Below, piece by piece: positions 26,821 through 36,633 of a stretch of DNA of 64,000 nucleotides. Each line of letters starts with the position of its first letter. Position 1 is the first letter of the stretch. The stretch comes from Chloroflexota bacterium (GTDB lineage Bacteria > Chloroflexota > Anaerolineae > UBA1429). The stretch lies in the NCBI GenBank assembly GCA_012729455.1, contig JAAYDC010000006.1, positions 215,782 through 279,781 on the forward strand, given 5' to 3'. Below the pieces are notes generated by a model, which was given only the letters and a program-made list of their open reading frames with translations, was not told the DNA's origin and made no database searches. The translations under genes and the position numbers were made by a program.

Positions 26821-27852
26821 TCAGCGCGCGACGCGGCCAGAGGCATCGCCGCGCATCAGCTTGGTGACTTCGTTGACAGATACGGCATTAAAATCGCCAA
26901 AGATGGTGTGCTTCAGGCACGAGGCAGCGGTGGCGAAATCGAGCACCCACTGATAGTCGCCCTCGTGTGAGATCAACCCATAGATCAGCCCGCCCATAAA
27001 GGCATCGCCGGCGCCGACCCGGTCGACAATGTGGGTGATGTCGTACTGCGGTGCCTGCCAGAGCTGGCCGCCATGCCATAGCACGGCCGACCAGGTATTG
27101 TGGCTGGCCGAAAGCGAGCCGCGCAGAGTAACAGCAATGGTTTTGAGGTTGGGAAAACGCTCTGCCAGCTGCTCGCACACCGCGCGGTATTTATCCGCCT
27201 CGACTTGCCCGGAGGTCACATCGGTATCGGCGGCATGGATGCCAAAGACCTTGGCGGCATCTTCTTCGTTGCCGATGGCGACATCACAGTAGCGCACCAG
27301 CTCATCCATCACCTCGCCTGCCGGGCGGCCCCACTTCCACAGCTTGGCGCGATAGTTCAGGTCGCACGAGATGATCAGCCCAGCTGATTTGGCGGCCTTT
27401 ACCGCCTCGAGGCACACCTCAGCCGCCCCGCGCGAGATCGCCGGCGTGATGCCCGTCCAGTGAAACCATCCGGCGCCCTGAAAGGCTTTGCCCCAGTCGA
27501 CCATCCCGGGCGCGATCTCGGCGATCGACGATCCTGCGCGGTCGTAAACCACCAGGCTGCTGCGGCTCGAGGCGCCCATCTCGAGGAAATAGATCCCCAG
27601 GCGCTTGCCGCCGGTGATGATCTGGCTGGTATCGACCCCCTGCGCGCTCAGGCTGCGCCGGCAGGCCTCACCCACCTCGTTGGCGGGCAGGCGCGTCACG
27701 TAGGCAACCGGCACGCCATAGTTCGCCAGCGATACCGCCACATTGGCCTCACCGCCGCCGTATATCACGTCGAACGAACTTGCCTGGCTGATGCGCTGAA
27801 AGCCGGGCGGCGAAAGCCGCATCATGATCTCGCCAAAGGTTACGACTCGCAT
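26821..27852 (-). CDS. kdgK: 2-keto-3-deoxygluconate kinase
   Basis: A 343-residue PfkB-family kinase. The N-terminal signature is VTFGEIMMRLSPPGFQRI, typical of KDG kinases, then GGGEANVAVSLANYG as the substrate glycine motif. The C-terminal signature is DRVGAGDAFMGGLIYGL, which carries the catalytic Asp and anion hole. It makes KDPG from KDG for the aldolase next door. PfkB members can be misassigned between KDG, fructose and related sugars, but the context supports KDG. GAGGTG precedes the ATG at 27852. The promoter upstream diverges from the oxidoreductase gene. Confidence 0.86.
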   Translation of the reverse strand: MRVVTFGEIMMRLSPPGFQRISQASSFDVIYGGGEANVAVSLANYGVPVAYVTRLPANEVGEACRRSLSAQGVDTSQIITGGKRLGIYFLEMGASSRSSLVVYDRAGSSIAEIAPGMVDWGKAFQGAGWFHWTGITPAISRGAAEVCLEAVKAAKSAGLIISCDLNYRAKLWKWGRPAGEVMDELVRYCDVAIGNEEDAAKVFGIHAADTDVTSGQVEADKYRAVCEQLAERFPNLKTIAVTLRGSLSASHNTWSAVLWHGGQLWQAPQYDITHIVDRVGAGDAFMGGLIYGLISHEGDYQWVLDFATAASCLKHTIFGDFNAVSVNEVTKLMRGDASGRVAR

Positions 27853-27886
27853 GCTCGCTGCACCTCATGTGTATTCAGGTACGGTT

Positions 27887-27915
27887 ACCTTAGCTGGATT
27901 GCCCGGCAGCGTCAA
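27887..27915 (-). promoter_or_regulatory. Candidate promoter for kdgK operon
   Basis: TTGACG (27910-27915) and TAAGGT (27887-27892) with a 17-base spacer on the minus strand. The -10 is weak. Confidence 0.4.
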
Positions 27916-27924
27916 GCAGCTCGG

Positions 27925-27952
27925 TTGACAATGCCCGAGAGGGGCTTAACAT
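27925..27952 (+). promoter_or_regulatory. Candidate promoter for the Gfo/Idh oxidoreductase
   Basis: A perfect TTGACA (27925-27930) and TAACAT (27947-27952) with 16 bases between them on the plus strand, divergent from the kdgK promoter. Confidence 0.45.
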
Positions 27953-27980
27953 GGCGCATATCTCATCAGGAGTCAGCAAC

Positions 27981-29067
27981 ATGCAACAAGCAGCCATTGT
28001 CGGCCTGGGCGGGATTGGGCGGCTTCATCTATCACGCTACAAGCAGGTGCCCGAGGTGCAGGTCACGGCGATCGGCGACCTAAGGACCGCCGAGATCCGC
28101 CAGGATACCTCGCTCAAGGAGCTCTTTGAGGTGCCCTGGAGGCGGTGCGCTGGTACGACAGTTATCCCGCCTTGCTGGCGCACGAAAAGCCAGCCTTTGT
28201 CGACCTGGGGCTGCCTACCGACGTACACGCCAAGGCGGCCATCGCCTTCCTGACGGCGGCGTGCCGGTGCTGTGCGAAAAACCCATGTCGCTTTCGCTTG
28301 CCGATTGCGACGCCATGATCGCCGCCTCGCGCCAGAGCGGCGCCCCGCTCATGATCGCCCAGTGTATCCGCTTCTGGCCAGAATACCAGTTTCTGAAAGA
28401 TCTCGTGCGGAGCGGTGAGGCCGGCAAACTGCTCTCGCTGCAGATGTGGTGCGGCGGTTCCACCCCCGGCTGGAAGACTACGCACTGGATGAAGGACCCG
28501 GCACGCAGCGGCGGTGCGATCCTCGACCTTCACATCCACGACATTGACTTTCGCCAGTACCTGCTGGGGCTGCCCAAGCGCATCTATGCGTGCGGTGGCT
28601 GTGCGAGCGGCAAGGCGCGCGGGATCGACTATGTGCTCACCAACCTGAATTACGGCGACGGCACCCAGGTATCAGCCTCCAGCCACTGGGCGGATGTCGA
28701 TATGCCCTTTATCGCGCTCTACGAGGTACGTTTCGAGCACGCCTTTGTGCGCCTGGATCCCACCCAACAACCGAGCCTGAGCGTCTATCGCCAGGGCAGT
28801 TCACAGGTTGAGCATTCGACCTTTAGCGAGCTGGATAGCTATACCGGTGAGATCGCCCGCTTTGCCAAGTGCGTGCGCGAGGGGCGCTCGCCTGAGCGCT
28901 ACTTGCCAGTCGAGGCGCGCAACTCGGTCGCTATCATCATGGCGGCCAAGGCCTCGATCGCCAGCGGTCAGCCCGAACCGATGGCCAACTACCTGGCCTG
29001 GGTTGAGTGGCGCCTCAAGAGCCGGACCATGTGTCCGGCTCTTGCTGTATCCAGGGGAATTCGGTGA
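27981..29067 (+). pseudogene. Gfo/Idh/MocA-family oxidoreductase with two frameshifts
   Basis: An NAD(P)-dependent sugar oxidoreductase of the Gfo/Idh/MocA family whose frame is broken twice. Segment 1 from ATG 27981 has the Rossmann start MQQAAIVGLGGIGRLHLSRY. After about 28137 the frame changes and reads EAVRWYDSYPALLAHE and VDLGLPTDVHAKAAIA. Near 28250 it changes again to GVPVLCEKPMSLS, which holds the conserved EKP Lys, and runs to 29067 (STPGWKTTHWMKDPARSGGA, LDLHIHDIDF). Both shifts look like single missing bases. Everything between is well conserved. It may be a recent pseudogene or a sequencing error. AGGAG precedes the ATG. Confidence 0.75.
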
Positions 29068-31003
29068 TGCGCAGCTTGGCCGCGCCATATGGGATCAGCT
29101 CGATTTCCTCGGTATCTGTGCTCGCCGGCAGGGGACTTTCAGGCACGGTACCCGCCGAATTGTGCTCGAGCTGCCAACCCGGCACGCGGCTGCCCCTGGC
29201 GTGCAAGACTACCGGCGGTGATTCACGCTCATAGACCTGGCGCCCCAACGGGTGTTCGCTCACCTGAAAACTGTTGGCCGGAACGGCTGTATCGAGCACC
29301 AGAGCATAGTTCCATGCGCTGACCGGTGCTGCCCAGCGGTTGTCGTAGGGCTGGTCGCCATCGGGAGTCTGCCAGTCGACCTCAGGCGCCAGCGAATAGA
29401 TCAGTGGTCCGCGCCGCACACTGGCCGAGTTATGCAGCCCGTGCAGGATACGCACCTCCATCGGCATATAGAGCTCGACCACGTCACCCTCGCGCCAGAC
29501 ACGCGATATGCGGTGCCAACTGCCAGAAGCAGGCCGTGCTTTGCCCTCGGAGGTGTGTACCTGGGCGCCCTCGCACCAGCAGGGAATGCGCAACTCCAGC
29601 GCCAGTTCGACCGGCTGGCTGGTGTGGATCATCAGGTGTATGCGCTCGCGAAAAGGATACTCGGTTTCTTCCACGATCTCGAACGGCACACCGTTCACCT
29701 CGGTATTAACCCGGCAGGGTCCGTAACACATCGCACTCAGCCCGCCCTGGGCGTTGCGCAGCCACAGGTTGCGCACATATTTGGGCCAACCCTGATGATA
29801 GTTGGCGGTACAGCAGCCAAAGTTGGGCTCCAAGCCAAACAGGTTGGCATCGTCGCTGTTATCGTACCAGGCGCGCTCCGCACGGCTCACCAGCACCTGG
29901 TTGGGCTGCTGATCATACTGGTGGCCCCACATATCGTCAGTAAAGGCCGCCGGTAGCGTGTTGTATGCCAGCACCTCGGCCCAGTCAGCCAGAGGGATCG
30001 AGGCCGCGTCAATCTGCATGAGCTGCTGCAGGCTGTAGAGCGCCTCGACCACCGCGCAGGTCTCGGTGCCCTGGGTGGGCTCGCGCCCCGAAAGGTGCTC
30101 GTCGCCGCTAAAGATGCCGCTGGAGAGCCCGTGGTATCGCAGCAGCTGGGCAATCCCTTCACGAGCCGCCTCGAGGTGTGCCTCATCACCGCTCAGCAGA
30201 TAAACCAGGGCGGGCTGTTTGAGCGCCATCGCCAGGTTGACGACATGATGGGTATGATAGCGCCCTGTTTCCTGATAGGCTGCCACTGCCTTGCCGCGCG
30301 CTTCGGGGTCGATATCGTGCAGCGCACGGATGAATTTCAACACATCCTGATACTCGCGCATTGGGCGCACATACGGCCATGTGCGGAACAAGGTCGTCCA
30401 GTCGATCGTCTGCGCGCAGATACGCCGCGCCAGGTCGATCAGTTCCGCATCGCCAGTGCGGCGGTAGAGCCAAAAAAGCATCAGCATGTTCTCACCGCCG
30501 CGCGCCGCTGCCCAGCTTGCGAGGGGTTGTTCATCGATGTGCGCCGACTGGTAGGCAAAATAGCGCTGCATAAAGGGAATAACGCGCGCGTCGCCGGTGA
30601 CTTCCTGATATTGGGTTAGCACCTTGAGCATCACCATGCGCGGCCACCAGTCGGTGTTGCTTGGGGGACCGAAAAAGCCGTCGGCGCGCTGGCTGCCGAG
30701 CGACCAGTCGATCCAGCGCTGAGCGCGCGCGATCAGTACCTCATCCTCAAGCAAATAAGCCAGCGGCACCAGGCCATCCAGGTAGTAAGGGCCGCGTTCC
30801 CAGTTCTCACCCTCCCCGCCCAGCCAGCCGTTGTTGGCTCCAACCGATCCCCACACCTCTTCGATGTGCCCGCTGAGCCCGTTTGCCTGGATGCGCAACT
30901 GATCGGCCAGCCAGCCATTCGGCATGACCTGGCCAAGGGGCAAGACCTCGCGCTCTAGCGCCCCCAAGGCGCTGTGACGTGTGGATGTTTGGTTGTACTG
31001 CAT
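29015..31003 (-). CDS. GH127-family beta-L-arabinofuranosidase-like glycosidase
   Basis: A 662-residue glycoside hydrolase of the GH127 (DUF1680) kind. The (alpha/alpha) barrel runs to about residue 430 and beta domains follow. GTETCAVVEALYS holds the family Glu and first Cys (about 314 and 316), and NFGCCTANYHQGWPK holds the Cys pair (about 397-398), one the expected nucleophile with Zn ligands. NNGWLGGEGENWERGPYYLD is the typical substrate-binding start. No signal peptide is seen, so it likely acts on imported oligosaccharides. The frame is intact, in contrast to its neighbours. AGGTGG precedes the ATG. Its 3' end overlaps the oxidoreductase 3' end in a hairpin. Confidence 0.87.
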   Translation of the reverse strand: MQYNQTSTRHSALGALEREVLPLGQVMPNGWLADQLRIQANGLSGHIEEVWGSVGANNGWLGGEGENWERGPYYLDGLVPLAYLLEDEVLIARAQRWIDWSLGSQRADGFFGPPSNTDWWPRMVMLKVLTQYQEVTGDARVIPFMQRYFAYQSAHIDEQPLASWAAARGGENMLMLFWLYRRTGDAELIDLARRICAQTIDWTTLFRTWPYVRPMREYQDVLKFIRALHDIDPEARGKAVAAYQETGRYHTHHVVNLAMALKQPALVYLLSGDEAHLEAAREGIAQLLRYHGLSSGIFSGDEHLSGREPTQGTETCAVVEALYSLQQLMQIDAASIPLADWAEVLAYNTLPAAFTDDMWGHQYDQQPNQVLVSRAERAWYDNSDDANLFGLEPNFGCCTANYHQGWPKYVRNLWLRNAQGGLSAMCYGPCRVNTEVNGVPFEIVEETEYPFRERIHLMIHTSQPVELALELRIPCWCEGAQVHTSEGKARPASGSWHRISRVWREGDVVELYMPMEVRILHGLHNSASVRRGPLIYSLAPEVDWQTPDGDQPYDNRWAAPVSAWNYALVLDTAVPANSFQVSEHPLGRQVYERESPPVVLHARGSRVPGWQLEHNSAGTVPESPLPASTDTEEIELIPYGAAKLRITEFPWIQQEPDTWSGS
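29017..29043. terminator. Hairpin between converging oxidoreductase and GH127 genes
   Basis: A perfect 11-bp stem (29017-29027 with 29033-29043) and a 5-base loop. AAGAGCCGGAC is the first arm. It lies inside the last codons of both genes and may end transcription in both directions. The T runs are short. Confidence 0.55.
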
Positions 31004-31014
31004 GGGGCCACCTG

Positions 31015-31043
31015 TTGACGCGCTCCTGGCTGGCAGTTACGAT
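31015..31043 (+). promoter_or_regulatory. Promoter for the 31-36 kb glycan genes
   Basis: TTGACG (31015-31020) and TACGAT (31038-31043) with 17 bases between them on the plus strand. It overlaps the leader of the opposing GH127 gene. Confidence 0.5.
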
Positions 31044-31044
31044 C

Positions 31045-31073
31045 ATTATGCCTGAGCCATTCAGGCCCGGCAA
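31045..31073 (-). promoter_or_regulatory. Promoter for GH127 gene
   Basis: TTGCCG (31068-31073) and CATAAT (31045-31050) with 17 bases between them on the minus strand, directly beside the plus-strand promoter. Confidence 0.5.
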
Positions 31074-31093
31074 ACGATGCGCAGGAGGACGCC

Positions 31094-32774
31094 ATGATCT
31101 CGACTACTGATTTTCAGATCGGGGTAGAGAGTATCCTTCCGGGCGAAGCGGATTGGTTCGCCACTATCTATGGCTGCTGGTTTGGCAAGTACTTTTCCGA
31201 GGCGCAGCTGCAGATGGCCCTGCGTGAAGTAGGTGCACAATTCACCCTCTTTTACGACTCGTTGGCGCCAAAGAAGCCCGATGCCTGCCGGCGCATTGCC
31301 GAGATGTGCACTCGCCTCGAGCTGCCCTTTCTCTACAACAACACCTATGGCGATATCTATGGTCCCTGGCTGGAAGGCACCGGGCGTGCCGAGTACCGCC
31401 CTGAGGACCTGACGCGCGCGGCTCAGACGGGCTTGTTTCGCGGCGTGGTGTGGGATGAAGTCGAGCACCGTCAGCTGCACGGTACCGACACGGGCGGCCT
31501 GCCCTATTTCATCGACGCGCGCGGCAAGAGCCCCGTACAGTGCTATGACGAGCTGGTAGCTGCCGTTTCGCACGCTACCTCCGCCTATGCCGCCTGTGGC
31601 GCCGAGAACGTCGCCGAGATGGTCTTTCCGGTGCTGATGCACGAGCTGGCGCGTGGAGGCATGCATCCGGCACCCAAGGTACTCAAAGAATCGTTCAACC
31701 CGTTGGTGCTGGCGATCGCCATGGGAGCAGCCCTGCAATACGACCGCCAGCTATGGGCAGTGGCGGATCTGTGGGGACTGGTATCTTTCTGGGGCAGCTT
31801 GTTCACTGGCGCCTATGAAGGCGCTCCGGCACACAGCCCCGACGAATACCTCTCGTCACTCTTGTTGTGCTATTGGATGGGCCTGGATGCCGTCTACACC
31901 GAAGGGCTCTACAACCTGATCGTGCCCGTACACACCACCCAGGCCGAGTGGGACGACCTGGTCGCCAACATGATTCGCCATCGCGGCCAGTCAAACCCGC
32001 TGGTGCTGGATTATCGATGGCAAGCTGCACCGCTGGTTCAGCCGTGAGTATGTGCCCGCTCATCCGCGCGGCTTTACCTTTCGCGATGTGCCCCCCGAGG
32101 TCGCCATCATCTGCCTGCCCGATTCGACCTGGGCGAGCCGCGGGGGCAGTGCCTGGGCTAGCCACGATACCTTGTTCGGGCCGGGCGGTCCCCCAAAAGA
32201 GGCGCGCCACGAGGCCTATCTGGATGCGATTCATCTGCTGACCCATGGTCAGGTGCCGCGCACCGGTCTGACAATGCACAACCAGCCCTACAGTGCACTG
32301 GTAAATGACATCGCCGAGGCCATCTCGGCCGCCAACGACCCCGCGGATTATCCGTACCAGGATTTCCACAGCGGTTTCTGCGCCCTGAACGGCCTAGTGG
32401 TGTTTGACCACACAGTTACCCACCAACTGGAGGGTATCCCGCTCCTGATTTGCACCGGCGAGCTGCTCAGCCCCGACACACAGGCCGCCATCACTGACAG
32501 TGTCACTCGGGGAGCGCGTTGTCTGGCGCTGCCGCATTTATTGCCGCAGGTAGCCCATGGCCGTGGCCACGACCAGCCCTGTCTGGTGCAGGATGGCGCG
32601 GGCGCGTACCTCTTTACCGACGACCTGATGAGCGACGCGGCGCGCGCGTTTATCGCCCCGCACCTGGGGCCCAGCGATGCTGTGCGCTACAGGTTCGCCA
32701 ACTTTTGTGTTACCATGCAACCCATCAACGGCGACGAACGCCGTCTGCGCGTACAGGTTGATCGTTACGAGTAG
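31094..32774 (+). pseudogene. Unknown ~560-residue protein with one frameshift
   Basis: A protein I cannot assign to a family. The first frame reads from ATG 31094, after GCAGGAGG, to a stop at 32047. At about 32008 the sequence continues coherently in the next frame (IIDGKLHRWFSREYV) to 32774. One extra G near 32008 explains the break. The N-terminal part is rich in aromatic and acidic residues, with FRGVVWDEVEHRQ as a candidate acidic catalytic region, suggestive of a TIM-barrel glycosidase. The C-terminal part looks like a beta/alpha domain. It leads a plus-strand unit with the archaemetzincin-like and GH38 genes. Confidence 0.55.
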
Positions 32775-32789
32775 ATAGTTGGCTGGACC

Positions 32790-33506
32790 ATGTTAAAGTT
32801 TATCTCGGTTTTCTGGATCGATGCCGTCAGCGAGGCGGAATATACCGCCGCGACGCAAGCCATGGAGCAGATGATCATGCACCTGACGCTGCGCACGCCC
32901 AGCGCGCTGGAACATCCGCCTTTGAGGCTGCGCCTGTATGGCAACTGGTTCATCCCTGCCTTGATGCCGCATGCCCCCTACTGGGGCATCCAGTGGTATG
33001 TGGATCAAACCTACCAGGCTGAACTGGACCGCGTGATCGCCCCCGATCTGCTTGAGCTGATCCGCAAAGAACCCTGGCAGGAGGCGTCTCCGCATTATGA
33101 CCTGGTGATGATCGACTTGCCGCTCACCGATATGCCCGCCCCGCTGGCGCGTTTGCGCTCGGACTATGCCACCCTCTCCAACAGCCTGCACGGCCTGGCG
33201 GCGGTGATTTCGGTCAACGAAGTGCGCAAACTGCACAGCCTGGAGCAGGAGGCCGGCATACGCCGTCTGGCGCGCCACGCTCTTGGGCATATGCTGGGGG
33301 CGATTGATCTTGCTCGGCAGGAGCAGGTTGAACGGCGCGGCACCGAGATGCACTGCACCAACCGCTGCGTGATGCGCCACGCTGCCGATGCCGCCGAGCT
33401 GGCCGAACTGGCTCAGGATGAAGCCGCCCTGGAGTGGGATTTTTGCCCTCTGTGTACCCGCAGCCTGGATAGCCTGTTCAAACATGAAATATTCTCAAGC
33501 AACTGA
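32790..33506 (+). CDS. Archaemetzincin-like protein with altered active site
   Basis: A 238-residue protein resembling archaemetzincin metallopeptidases. The family signature is HExxHxxGxxHC, then C-x-M and CxxC. Here residues 163-167 are HALGH, then MLG, a 17-residue insertion, then MHCTNRCVM (188-195) and CPLC (219-222). Upstream GLAAVISVNEVR and YDLVMIDLPLTD fit the beta strands before the active site. The catalytic Glu is Ala (codon GCT at 33279), so peptidase activity is doubtful although the metal His and the Cys zinc site are kept. The frame is intact. It starts 15 bases after the unknown gene and ends 15 bases before the GH38 gene. The match is motif-based. Confidence 0.55.
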   Translation: MLKFISVFWIDAVSEAEYTAATQAMEQMIMHLTLRTPSALEHPPLRLRLYGNWFIPALMPHAPYWGIQWYVDQTYQAELDRVIAPDLLELIRKEPWQEASPHYDLVMIDLPLTDMPAPLARLRSDYATLSNSLHGLAAVISVNEVRKLHSLEQEAGIRRLARHALGHMLGAIDLARQEQVERRGTEMHCTNRCVMRHAADAAELAELAQDEAALEWDFCPLCTRSLDSLFKHEIFSSN

Positions 33507-33521
33507 CCCAGGAGGATCCCC

Positions 33522-36500
33522 ATGCGCCTGACATTACGCCGCCTGAGCGCTCGCCTTGCCGAGGTCAACAGCCGCATCGCCCGCCGGGTGGCGCCCATCA
33601 CCGGCTGGCGCCTCCTGCCAGAAGCTGAGACGACCCGCCAGATCCCCGCCGATGATGACCCGCGCTGGCAGCCCTTTGCTATTGGCGATTGGTGGGGCGC
33701 CGACGAGAACCTCACGCACGCTTGGTTTGCATGTGAGGTAGCCCGCCGAATGGGGCGCCGAAGCAGCCCTGCGGCTGCGCCTGGGTGAGACCAACCGGCG
33801 CGAATACCCCGAGGCACTGGCTTATCTCGATGGCCAGCCGCACCAGGGGATCGACCGCAACCACGAGATCCTGCGCCTGGATAGCGATTCGGCCGGCAAA
33901 AAGCTCCGGGTGGCACTGGAGGCCTGGCGCGGACGCAACTATAGCGCCGAACGCTTCTGGCAGGCTGACCTGGTATGCCTCGATGAGGTTGCCAACGCCT
34001 TTTACTATGACGCCCTGGTGGCGCTCGAGGTAAGCAAGATCCTGCCCGAAACCGACTATACCCGCATCCGCCTGCTGGATATCCTCGAGCGTGCTATCGC
34101 CCAAATCGATTACTCTGAGCCGATTGGCGACGCCTTTTATGCCAGCCTCGTGCAAGCCCAAAACACCCTGCGGGAGCTGCTCGCGGCCGAACAGCTGGCC
34201 CCAAACGCGAAAAGGTGTGCGCCATCGGGCACGCCCACATCGATGTGGCCTGGCTATGGCCTTTGGCCCAAACCCGCCAGAAGACGGCGCGCACCTTTAG
34301 CACCGCCCTGCGCATGATGGAGCGTTACCCGAGTTACCGCTTTATCTCCAGCCAGGCGCAGCTGTATCAGTACATCCAGCAGGATTACCCCGAGGTGCTT
34401 GCTCAGATCCAGGAGCGCGTGCGCGAGGGGCGCTGGGAGGTCAACGGCGGCACCTGGGTCGAAATGGACACCAACGTTACCAGCGGTGAATCGCTGGTAC
34501 GCCAGTTCCTTTACGGTCGGCAGTTTTTCCGCGAGCTCTTTGGTCAGGATGGCACCATCCTGTGGCTGCCGGACGTCTTTGGGTACAGCGGTGCCTTGCC
34601 GCAAATCATCCAGCAGGCCGGCATGCGCTACTTTATGACTACCAAGATCAGCTGGAACCAGTATAACCGCTTCCCCTACGACACCTTTTACTGGCAGGGC
34701 ATCGACGGCACTCGGGTGCTGACTCACTTTGCCACCACGCCCTCGGATACCTGGTTTTATACCTATAACGGCTACCTGCGCCCAAAGGAGGTACAGGGCA
34801 CCTGGGATGCCAACTCCGGACACGCTTTTACCGATGAAGTGCTGATGAGCTATGGCTTTGGCGATGGCGGCGGCGGCCCAACCCCCGACATGGTCGAGCA
34901 GGGCGTCCGGTTGGCCAACACCCCCGGCGCGCCTCAGTTGGTGATGGATACCGCCCAGGCCTTTTTCGAGCGCCTGGAAGACAAGGTGGCCGATAAAGCG
35001 TTGCCGGTGTGGAACGGCGAGCTCTATCTCGAATATCACCGCGGCACGCTCACCTCACAGGCCCAAAACAAGCGTGCGAACCGCAAGAGCGAGATCCTCT
35101 ACCACCAGGCAGAGGCGGTAGCCGCCGCCGCGGCGCTGCTGGGCGAGCCCTATCCCTCTCAGGAGCTGCTGCGCGGCTGGCGCCTGATTCTGCTCAACCA
35201 GTTTCACGATATTCTGCCGGGCTCATCGATCCGCCCAGTGTATGAGGACTGCACACGTGACTATGCCGAGATCCGCGCCATCGGCGAGCAAGTGCGCGAC
35301 GGATCCGCCGCGGCCATCGCGCGGCGCGCCACCAACGATTCGCACGCCCTCGTGGTGTTCAACACCAACAGCTTTGCGCTGACCGACCTGGTGACGCTGA
35401 GCACTCCCGAAGGCCTGGCAACGCCGGTACTGATCGACTGCAGCACTGGCAACCGCCTGTTGATCCAGGCGGTCGAGCATGGCTGGCTGGCGCTGGTGCC
35501 GGATATTCCCGCTTACGGCTACAAGGTGCTGGCCTGGCAAGACGCTGCGGGTACGGTAAAAGTAGAGGTTCCCGGTGAGTTGACCGTTTCATCCAGCCAC
35601 ATCGAGACCCCCTTCCTGCGCCTGATGCTGGCTCCGGACGGCTCGCTGGCGAGCTGTTATGACAAGCACGCCCAGCGCGAGGTGCTGGCAGACGGTCAGC
35701 GCGGCAACCTGCTGCAGGCTTTTGAAGACAAACCGCTCGGCAACGATGCCTGGATATCGACATTTTTTACCTTGACAAGTGCTGGGAGATCGACGACCTC
35801 GAGAGCATTCGCGTGGTGGAAAGCGGTCCGCTAAGGGTCAGCCTCGAGCTGGTGCGTCGCTGGCGCCACTCGTGCATTACCCAGCGCATCCACGCCTACC
35901 AGCACACCACGCGCATCGATTTCGATACCGAGGTCGACTGGCACGAACACCACATCCTCCTAAAGGCCGCCTTCCCAGCTGCCATTCACAGCACCAGCGC
36001 CACCTACGAGATCCAGTTCGGCGCCCTCGAGCGCCCCACCCACTGGAACACCTCGTGGGATTACGCGCGCTTTGAGGTGTGCGGGCATCGCTGGGCTGAC
36101 CTCTCGGAGGGCGACTATGGCGTGAGCCTGCTCAACGACTGCAAGTACGGCCACGACATCAAAGACAACGTCCTGCGTCTGACGCTGATCAAGTCAGCCA
36201 CCTCGCCGACCCAGAGGCGGACCAGGGGTTACATCGCTTTACCTATGCGCTCCTTCTGCACCAGGGTGACTGGCGCAGCCAAACGGTCGCACAGGCTGCC
36301 ATGCTCAACAACCCGCCCTTTGCCTTCGTTGCGCGCGGTAATGGCACTACTGCCGACCTGCCGGCAGCCGTGAGTCTGGTTTTGTGCAGCAGCGCGCATG
36401 TGGTGGTGGATACCATCAAGCAGGCCGAGGATGGTAACGGGTTGATCGTGCGCATGTACGAGGCATATGGCCAGCGCGGACCGGTAACTCTCGCCTTTGC

Positions 36501-36633
36501 CAGGCCGATCCGCCGGGCAATTTTGTGCAACCTGATCGAGGAAAATGGCGAGGATCTGCGCACCGAGGGCAAGAGCCTGACCCTCAGCCTGACGCCGTAT
36601 CAGCTGCGCTCGCTGCGCGTTGAGCTGTTATAG
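33522..36633 (+). pseudogene. GH38 alpha-mannosidase with four frameshifts
   Basis: A GH38 alpha-mannosidase of about 1037 residues broken into five frames. Segment 1 starts MRLTLRRLSARL after AGGAGG. An extra A near 33740 shifts it to PAEWGAEAALRLRLGE. A missing base near 34208 restores KVCAIGHAHIDVAWLWPLA, the catalytic and zinc-binding start of the domain. This frame carries WLPDVFGYSGALPQI, with the nucleophile Asp. A missing G near 35752 leads into DIDIFYLDKCWEIDD, and a missing base near 36210 into DPEADQGLHRFTYALLLHQ, ending at 36633. The sequence between breaks is conserved. It would release alpha-mannose from imported glycans. It overlaps purN by six bases. Confidence 0.82.

Noticed and set aside
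27951-28253. Separate ORF for the front of the oxidoreductase
   Set aside because: It is the first frame of the broken Gfo/Idh gene; the coherent start is the ATG at 27981.
33910-34317. Stand-alone ORFs inside 33.5-36.6 kb
   Set aside because: Each matches a successive piece of one GH38 protein and continues in a neighbouring frame, so they are parts of one broken gene.
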